From: Acanthococcus lagerstroemiae | Taxonomy: Eukaryota; Arthropoda; Insecta; Hemiptera; Eriococcidae | DNA: 64,000 nt | Direction of reading: 5' to 3' | Assembly (NCBI GenBank): GCA_031841125.1 | Contig: CM063113.1 | Location: forward strand, 62,551,211 to 62,615,210 | In this document: positions 55,808 through 64,000 of the stretch, piece by piece | Layout of the letters: each line of letters begins with the position of its first letter | Position numbering within the stretch: the first letter of the stretch is position 1 | Notes under the pieces: model-generated | What the model was told of the DNA's origin: nothing | Database searches by the model: none | Seen by the model: only the letters and a program-made list of their open reading frames with translations | Position numbers and translations under genes: made by a program

Positions 55808-56814
55808 CATAAAACTTGATAACAGGACAGAATGATGATGAGATGAATAAGTATGCAATATGGAGTACTGGAGAAGCCCAATACTCGATACCTCGAGATC
55901 ATCAATCTAAGTCTTTAGGTGTTTTGGTACAATGGAATTACCTTTGCTGGATCATTGGCGTTTAGGCTGAATAGCCAGAGCCAGTGGGTCACTGCCACTC
56001 AAATTTTGGAAATCAGAGCTGATGATAACATTCAGGTAGATCTTGAAATATGTATAATAATTAGTTGCGCTATCGAAATGCATTTCGTTATCCTAAGACG
56101 GATGAGAAGTCGGTAATGAAAGAATCATTTGTATCGTTTGGCAACAGCTGCGTTGCGGTGTACGAATATTACAAAGATACGGGTTTGTTACCTTTTGGAT
56201 AGTTCAGTCACCTAGTAAGTTAACACTCTATACGGGTGGTCCGCCGCCGCTACATTATTATAATTCGCATCGTCTAAACGTCTTGTGACGCTTTTAAGAG
56301 TTAGTTATTCTAGTATTAGCGACCTATTCGAACACTATTTTGAATGATGCGGAAGTACGTAGTACCTCGTTTCATAATTTGAGAAATCGCGCCGCCGGTA
56401 ACCTATATTAGCCGATGTCGGTGTTTTTAAGGGGACCTAATGTCAATTTTACGACAGCGCGTAATTCGCTTTTGGATTGAGGGAGGTTTTACGGTGTAAG
56501 GAAGAAGACGTGTTCTGGTTTTCGGGTGGTTCAAGTCCCGTATATTATAAGTGTCGTAGCTGGTACCAAATGTAGTAGATCCGAGTATTGCTAATGATCT
56601 AGACTAGACGAAGAATCACGGTCCATGTACGCAATTACAAATAGGAATAAATTAAGATAAAAAGGAAGAAAGAGAACGGAATAGGGAAAAGATGCGGATT
56701 ATTTCCGCGAGGAACTTACCGAAATCTGTTTGACTCATTTGCGTTTAACCCCGGCTAAACGTACAATCGCTAGTGTACGGTATTACATTGGTACGCTCTA
56801 TTGCATTGTTACAG
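55808..56814. other. region upstream of dystroglycan
   Basis: It may contain noncoding 5' exons of dystroglycan. One stretch, 55919-56033, is bounded by TCTTTAG and CAG|GTAGAT and open in one frame, but its translation matches no family I know. Confidence 0.4.
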
Positions 56815-56826
56815 CGCAACTTCGGT

Positions 56827-59800
56827 ATGGCTTGCGTCCGTTTATTAAGTCCATTTTTGCTGGTCCTGCTCGGATCGTACCGAGCCAATTGCGTGGAAGA
56901 ATCTTACGACGAAGATTCCCAATCGACTGACACGGTTGTACGTAAATTTTGGGGCATACAGGATACCAGCACGTCGGTAGGCAAGTTGTTTCGGTATAAA
57001 ATACCTGCGGATGCGTTTAAAGGAACCATCGTCCGTTATGAAGTAAGTACCTCGGCTGTTTCGATTCGAATAATGAACTACTAATACCTCGTCGGGTCAG
57101 TGATATCGATACTCGATGTATTTAAGCAGATAAAATGTTACAGGTTCGAGGTGAAGAGGAAAAAGCGTTACCCAAGTGGATGATATTTGATGAAGGACAA
57201 TGTATGCTCGAAGGAGTGCCGTCTGTCAACGACATTGGTGACGTACGCATTAACGTGAAAGCGTACGATAGTAAAGGAAACTTCGTCGCCGACATGTTCA
57301 TCGTTGAAGTGTATCCATTGTTCGAAAAAGACGCCAGCGCCGAGGTAGATAACGTATTATCGTCAGTCTCTAAAATTATCTTTGACTACCCGGACACTAG
57401 GAATGCCAAATATTGCTCGTGCTTGTCAGTGACCCACCAGATGTCAGTCAAAAACGGGGATGCCATCAAATGCATCCGATGTGGTGTGTAGCACTGATCA
57501 GTCAAGTCGAATCGAACCGATCGTGTACAAATTCGCGGAGCCCCCTTTTATCGATAACCGTTTTTTTTTAACCATTACTGAGGATTAAACCGGGCGAGTT
57601 CCGTTGATATTTTTTCTCTCCTTCACACCCCCATTCCCTCCCCGCATCTTCTTTGTGTCGATGTGCCGAACGTTTACGACGAGGATATACGAGTAGTCTA
57701 ATCTGATTTGTTCCATTTACTTACAGAGAAAATGTAAAAAGGGAGAAGAAGCGATGATGATTTCCGTCACTGTCGATAAAAGTCTTGCGGAGATTTCGCC
57801 TTCGCAGAGAATATTGGCCATTCAAAAATTATCCCATTACTTGAATATAGTACCCGTGAGTACTGCATCTCGTAATTAGTTATTATTATTGCCATTATTA
57901 CTATTATTATTTGACGATCGTATTGAATCAAATATGTACTCGTATCATGTGGAATTGGCTCGCGCTTGTAGCTAGTATGTAATACTAGGGCTCTATAGTT
58001 TCACCTGGGTATACTAAGCCACCATTTTGGTTCATACTGCGCCCGTCGATGCCGAATTGACTACGCGTTACGCTCCGCATAGTCGGATTCGGCATCCACG
58101 GGCGCAGTATGAACCAAAATGGCGGCTTAGTATACCCAGGTGAAACTATAGAGCCCTAGTAATACGAGCGCTTCAGATTTAGTTCGTGAAAACGGTTAAA
58201 CCCGTACTTGCCCGTACTATTCGTGTGGCGGGTACTCGTACTATACGCGAAAGAATACGTCCAGTACGGATGCATATTTATTCATAGTACATAATAAATG
58301 TATAAGAATTGAAATGTACTAAAATTGGTACGCGTTGAATGCAGGGAAATTCGTGTACCCGTGTACGCGTACTATCCGGAGTCCTAGTAAACTGCCTACT
58401 AGTGTAGAATGGAAAACGTTCCTCTCCTCTCCCCTAGCTAATTAATTAGAAATTTTTACTTAGGCTGGGTCTGAAAATGTGCCTCTTAGTGTAATGAAAT
58501 TCGATTGGAAAGAGAATGAAAATATATAAAAAATGTATTTTGGTTTTCCCGGGCGTTTGAAATGTTTGAAGTTACCATTGTAAATTGAAAAAATTACGTT
58601 TTCTGGTCGGAAGAGGGAAAGAGCGATCGTAAACGTATTTTTCACACCTGTTGTACATTCGATCTCAGAATTTTACTGAAAGCGGTAATTCATTATCAAA
58701 TGATTTCCAGATGTAGATTGAAGTTGAAAAGAACTTCATCCAAATCTTACTGCTTGTAAAAATTATATTCGTGCGCGTACACTCGATAAACGTGACCGTA
58801 CTTATTTAAATATTTATTCGAATTTTTCAGAGTACAGTGTTACTTCTCTCGCAAACTATAGATGACAACAGCCTGGTGGCCAACTCGATTTTGGCACCGC
58901 GTATTCGTCGGGAAACAAATACGTATCGAGATGTCAATTCGTCAGTATCGGTGCTCACCTGGCAGGTAATCGATGTCTGTATTCGTACCGTTTGATATTT
59001 TGGGTTCGGGTTAGGGATCAGCATTGTGTGCCGTAGCTACACGATCGTGTATCGCACGGCAATCTTCGCTAGTTGCAAGCCCCACTGCCCGTTGCATTTG
59101 TATCGAAATTGTTCCTTCTTATCGTCAGTGGCGTACCCGGTAAGGGATTAGTAACCTTTCGTCTCTGCTGGAAAATTTAGAATCCTCAGCAAATTGTTAA
59201 CGTAAATCCACGAACATAACGATCGCGAACATCTCGCTCTGTTCACTTACGACCCTTTTCTGATTCTTCTTCCCCCGAAACAGGTTTTATTCCTGATTCG
59301 AAAATCTTTATTAGTTAGTTCTTAGCTGTCGACTTTCCTACGTCTTTTTCAACGGTGACTACAAAAATGGCGACGAAGTGGGCGAATTTTTGTACGACGC
59401 GTGTTTACGTCGACTCGTCATATTTAAACGATCTATAATCGCGGAACACGAACACGAATCAGTCGGCAAATACTTTCTCGCCAAGTCGAGCATACAGCAA
59501 CTGATTACGAATGCGTTTTACAAACGGTACGCGAGCGTGCTCGGTGTTTCGCTCTACGTCTTCCGGCCGAACCGATCGCCTATGTCTTGTACGCGACTCA
59601 TTCGCTTGTGAACTGACATCGCCTAACAAACTCCATTACTCGTTTCCCATAATCAGGAGCTGCATACGATTACGACAGTCGCTCGTTTGGTATTCGTATA
59701 AATAAGCGATGGTTTCCGTATCGTAACCTCGCTCAGTTCGTACATACTCGTATTTCAACTCGAAAATTGTTCGATACGTGTTCGCAGATTGGTTGTAACG

Positions 59801-62800
59801 AAAGAATTTGGGCCGAACAGTTCAGAGTGGTAAAGCTGGTCAAGAAATACGTGCGTGATGGTTCGTTATCCAATATCCTTAACTTGCCTGTAACGCAGTG
59901 GCGTTTGGTTCCCAGTTTCAATCCGTTTAGAATACGAAGAGATGTGAGTATTTTTCGGTTAAACTCGATTCATTTTGCGGCTGTATTCCATACGCGACGT
60001 TTGCTGACTAAACTCGTATTAAAATGAAAAAATTTTCGGGACAGTCAAAATTTCAAATTTGAAGTCAAAATTTCATAATTTCCTTTTTTGGTGGAAAACC
60101 GAACACCGAAACATAGAGAATCGGTACACCTGGTGAGATTCCATTTCTCTTTCTCGAATGAGGAAGTAATAGGGAAAGCTTCCGACTACTCTTACTCCTC
60201 GCTCATTGAAAATTATTGTTTTGTTTTATTTTGCTTTTTATTTTCTTATTTTTAATAAAATTGGAAATTTTGATTTTTGAACTCCGAAGACACGCATCTC
60301 CGTCAATCTTAGAAGTGTGGTTTGGGCCATCGAATTTGCCGCCAAATTTTTCATGGGAATCTATTAGAAAATCGATTCTGAACCACAAACGTCACATATA
60401 GGCGCACAGCCCGTCGTTTATTCTCGCGTACCTTTTCAGCTAGTAGATAGCGTCCTGTAACCCCGCCAGTTCGAACGAACAAGGCATTATAGCACAGGGC
60501 GTGTTACCATCAGATTTGAAAGATAAGAGACTGTCGTGTGCACGTCGTGAACAGCTTACTCAACATCGTGCAAACACGTGGTTAGTAAGTGAACTGTGGT
60601 CGCACACTTTCCGTCACTGAGAAGGAAATCTAACGCAATAAACCGGTGGGGAAAGCAACAACAAACTACCCCGACTAATCCTGTCTCGAAAAGGCGTGCG
60701 TCACAAATAGCCACCGCCAACATCCGGCACCTGATACGACAGACCGATATAATTTACGCACCAATACAACTTTACATGTTATTTGATTTCTCTTCTCTCT
60801 CTTTTTTTAACTTTCATATTGGTCGCATTACTCAATTTCGTGACAGCAGAGTGGGCGACTTGAGAACAGAAAGTTGTTTGTCTCTGTTGTATTGAAATTT
60901 TCTCAACGGAGTGCAAATATCGGACAGGACTTAAATTATAGGTACAAAAAATTCGAGATTTTATTTGAAAATCAAAAACAGACGCGTGCCACGAAGCCGA
61001 TCAAAATTAGGCCTATTTTACGTAAGTTAGTTGATATGAAAGTATAGGTAACAGAAACTACGTTACAGCCAAACGTAACTGAGTTTGTAAGTAAGAATAT
61101 AATATTATACTGATTGTTGTACGATAAGAGTGCTCGGTCGTGTCGAAGATTTCCTCGTACGGTAATTTCTTTATTCGCGTACGTACCTCGCCCGCAGACA
61201 CCGGTTCGCAACGAAACGAAGCCGAGTTCCGTCGATGACAATGACGGCGACGAAGAGGATGACGAAGACGACTATCCTGAGGACGAAAATGATACTGACG
61301 CCGACGACTCGAACAACGAAGACGACCTTTTTTCTTCATCGGCCATTTCTCCGGCGAGTAATGTTATGTCATCGTCGACTCCTGGAAACGTTAGTTTCAA
61401 TCCAGCGTATGAAAATAATGTAAGTTGTCGTATCGTATCGTGTCTTACTATCGCAAATTTCGTAATTTTCTAGTCGTCGTTCGCCTTAACCGTGTACGCG
61501 TACATAGGTCGCTGTCAATCTGTTCATTTGAAAACGGTTCTCTTTTGCTATGATTTTTAGGAGAAACATTTGGTGGGAGAGAAGCGCTTCAACAATTGGA
61601 CGAGCGAAGAATTTAGTTCTGGAAAAATGGACCCAGACAATGCTCTGCAATCGTCCTCGTTCGATTTGGATAATGATGACGAACAAGGAACTGTAAGTAG
61701 GGATATCATGATACGACCGATGATGAGCAGTATGGAATGGAATAGAATTTGTGCAGAGTAAATTAGCTTAGTCGTTGTAAAATGGTGTCTCGTATTTCTG
61801 ATCTCGCCGACGCTATGATTATGCCAACCAGCTAAAGTCGTTCCTCATTTTATTATCGTTTATTCGTTTGTTTACTTATTTAATACGTGTTTATTTACTC
61901 ACACGCAGGAGATTGTGCCATCCGGAAACGTGGACAGTGACATAGATGCTGCCCGTTCGAACGTATCGTCCGTTTACGGAGGAGTTACACCCGAATTAGA
62001 AGTAGCCGGCGATCGATCATCGATAACGACTTCGAGCGTATCGTCCACGTTGAATGCAACCGAAAATCTCGCTGCTACAACAACAATTGCGACGGTGACG
62101 CGGAAACGCGGTACGCTTAGGGTGAATAAGAAGATGGAGACGAAATATATTGAAGCTGGAAAACCGTACATGTAAGGAAGATTGTGCACGCCCACTCGGT
62201 TCTTATTACTGTACTACTACTACTACCACAACCACCACTACTACCTCTTAATTGTTGTACTCGTAATTCGTGAGTAGTAACTAGTGTAGTAAGTGGCTGA
62301 GGCTGTTACGACAGGTTAGATTACAACGCTATAAGGCGACAAGTACGATCACCCTTCATTTTTCTACATCACTTTGCTACGCGATGGCCCCTTTGAATCG
62401 TATGTAAAAGTAGTCGTCTTCAAATTCGTTTTGTGAACTACTTTTCTGTGTTTTGAACTGACAGTTTCGCGAAACGGTTGCAAATCCACTTGAGATTCCA
62501 TTTTTAACGACATTCATCCGTAATTAATGTTTATTTTTCACAATTTGAGGTTCAGTCAACACCCGAACCCAATTGCTAGTATTCGATATTTTCTTAAAAA
62601 TCTTTCTATACCGGTACTTGAGATTTGACTGTCGACCAAATGTAATTTTCGCAAGAAAAATTCTGGCTACAGATACTCGGCGTTAAAAATGCAATCCGAA
62701 GTGGTTTCGCTCCAGTTTTTCGTCATTTCCAGATTAAAAACGTGGTCAAGTAGTTGGCAAAACGAGTCCGTCGATGATTTTTTACACGGGGTTTAAATGG

Positions 62801-63931
62801 GCCATTACGCGATAATGAAATGAAAAAAATGTGGTCGACGATCACACTCGTCATTTTATAATGCTCTTGTGGGTGTAAAGAAACGAAAGAGAAAGCGAGA
62901 AAACGAAAAGTAATCATCAGAAAAAGAAGAAAGAAACAATGTTGTTGCGAAACGTTCGTCATTATTCAATGGGGAGATGAGAAGAAGGGTCTTAAAGTTG
63001 GAAGTTTACCAGTCGTAGCAGAGTTTTTTATCTTTTCGAAATGCCTCCCTGCAAGTTTCTTTCTAATGTAAAACGAGGAACGGTTTTCTCGGCGGAATTT
63101 TAAAGTATTGAAGAAACGCGTTGTCGTCATTGTACTGCTGTCAGACAAGTGAAAAAGCGAATAAGCGGTACATAGATCTACACAATCAGTGGGCGCAGCC
63201 CGAGTTAAGCGAGATTGCCTTTTTCGATCAACTCGGATCATCATTTTAATAACTTGTATAACCAGCGAATGACTTAATGTATATCTGCGTTGGTAACAGC
63301 TAGCAATTTTAGAGTCCCACAGACACGAGCGGGAAAGCAGTCCGTGTAAGGGCCTCCTTTTTCGGTGGAACAAAAATCCAGTTTTCGTTTTACGGAACAA
63401 GGCGGGATACAAAATGGCATATTTCTTCGCTAGCGAGATTAGCGAGACCTGCAACCAACTAAATTTCAAACTTTACAGCGGATCCGACTGTGTGAAAATG
63501 TTTTTTTCAATTTCTCACCCACCACGTTCATCTAGCAGTTGCTAATTTTTTTGCTGTTGGAGCAGTGCGTATCGCTGTGCTCGATTATACTTTTTAATTT
63601 GGTTCGATGCCTCGCTGAACGCTGTATAAGCGTACCGAATCATCATTTGTTTCTCTTCGGCATTTCATGCCGATCAGTCAGTCGATTGTACACTTCCCCT
63701 CACCCCTTCGTGTTTGTCATTTCTTATTACTACTTTAATCGACGCGTTTTTTTCCCCCCTATTTCGTAGAGTGCAGATCCCGGAAGATATTTTCAAAGAC
63801 GACGATGACGGATATACGCGTAATTTGAAGCTCACGTTAATTAAGCCGCAAACGGCGACGAAACCGGAAGCGTGTTCGCCTTTTACGACGTGGATCGAAC
63901 TAAATGCCGAGAAGCAAACTGTGCTTATGCT
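56827..63931 (+). CDS. Dg: dystroglycan, 5' part (gene continues beyond the window)
   Basis: Nine exons: 56827-57042, 57144-57344, 57727-57855, 58831-58965, 59788-59943, 61198-61419, 61561-61692, 61909-62171 and 63770-63931, all GT-AG with consistent phase; the last ends with two bases of a split codon. Dystroglycan links laminin-type matrix to the dystrophin complex at the plasma membrane. A signal peptide (LLSPFLLVLLGSYRANC) precedes the first cadherin-like domain (WGIQDTSTSVGKLFRYKIP...PKWMIFD...LEGVPS...FIVEVYP). The alpha-dystroglycan region follows (ISVTVDKSLAEISPSQRI), then an acidic Asp/Glu tract and Ser/Thr-rich linker where mucin would be expected. The second cadherin-like domain begins VQIPEDIFKDDDDGYTRNLK. 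The acceptor TTACAG at 56814 implies a noncoding first exon. Exon 2 could alternatively use a weak donor at 57428. Confidence 0.9.
57856..58830 (+). other. dystroglycan intron 3 hosting a MITE
   Basis: It contains the MITE 57986-58158. The rest has no gene. Confidence 0.7.
57986..58158. mobile_element. 173-bp palindromic MITE, complete copy
   Basis: TAGGGCTC...GAGCCCTA ends, with a perfect 7-bp duplication GTAATAC (57979-57985, 58159-58165). It lies in a dystroglycan intron. Confidence 0.94.
58966..59787 (+). other. dystroglycan intron 4
   Basis: No repeat or gene recognised; the open frame 59378-59611 has no family match. Confidence 0.5.
59944..61197 (+). other. dystroglycan intron 5
   Basis: 1.25 kb; no recognisable repeat or gene. 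Confidence 0.55.
62172..63769 (+). other. dystroglycan intron 8
   Basis: 1.6 kb. A short TAC/ACC-type trinucleotide stretch lies at 62211-62247. The minus-strand open frame 62966-63469 lacks any recognisable domain. Confidence 0.55.
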
Positions 63932-64000
63932 GTGAGTACCATTTGTCTGTTTTAACAAACTGACCTAGTACAACGCCAAAAACTGGATGGAAAAAACTGA

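Noticed and set aside
57345..57491. Extension of dystroglycan exon 2 to the TAG at 57491
   Set aside because: The next exon (57727) is only in frame if exon 2 ends in phase 0 at 57344 (donor GAG|GTAGAT). Ending at 57483 puts a stop in exon 3.
1..64000. tRNA, rRNA or CRISPR-like arrays
   Set aside because: No cloverleaf with internal A/B boxes, no rRNA-like stretch and no regularly spaced direct repeats were seen. The only tRNA-like match is the copia primer-binding site, which is complementary to a tRNA and is not a tRNA gene.

Overview
This is nuclear DNA of an animal, most likely an arthropod and probably an insect. The evidence is spliced genes with GT-AG introns, a dystroglycan gene, mitochondrial and SNARE housekeeping genes, and a dense load of eukaryotic transposons. 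A hemipteran is plausible from the transposon mix, but nothing here proves the order.

Layout. Positions 1-19,250 are almost entirely mobile DNA. They hold an apparently intact ISL2EU-type DNA transposon (1506-6406) with perfect 76-bp terminal inverted repeats (TIRs), a THAP/DDE transposase and a SWIM/YqaJ nuclease. Next is a Ty1/copia retrotransposon with identical LTRs but a deleted reverse-transcriptase core (6810-10823). After it come nested non-autonomous elements, including a palindromic 173-bp MITE family with 7-bp target duplications, and a block of complex tandem repeats (15.4-17.6 kb).

Positions ~20,200-50,400 form one large plus-strand gene. I spliced it by hand into 27 coding exons (21,948-49,367). 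All exon phases agree and the total is 12,300 nt, giving a 4,099-residue protein. The N-terminal half is disordered, Ser/Lys-rich and contains polyQ. The C-terminal half carries more than 20 C2H2-type zinc fingers, several in repeated three-finger modules, plus SUMO-interaction-like motifs. I do not recognise its family. Its introns contain a decayed mariner and two LINE fragments.

On the minus strand follow a four-exon gene for mitochondrial ribosomal protein uL18m (mRpL18, 53,032-50,951) and Syntaxin-18 (54,323-53,358). After another MITE-rich interval, the 5' part of dystroglycan (Dg, plus strand) begins at 56,827 and runs off the window: nine exons covering the signal peptide, the first cadherin-like domain, the alpha-dystroglycan region, an acidic/Ser-Thr linker and the start of the second cadherin-like domain.

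The genes are ordinary single-copy loci with no shared pathway. The transposons are the main structural story, and several show signs of recent movement.
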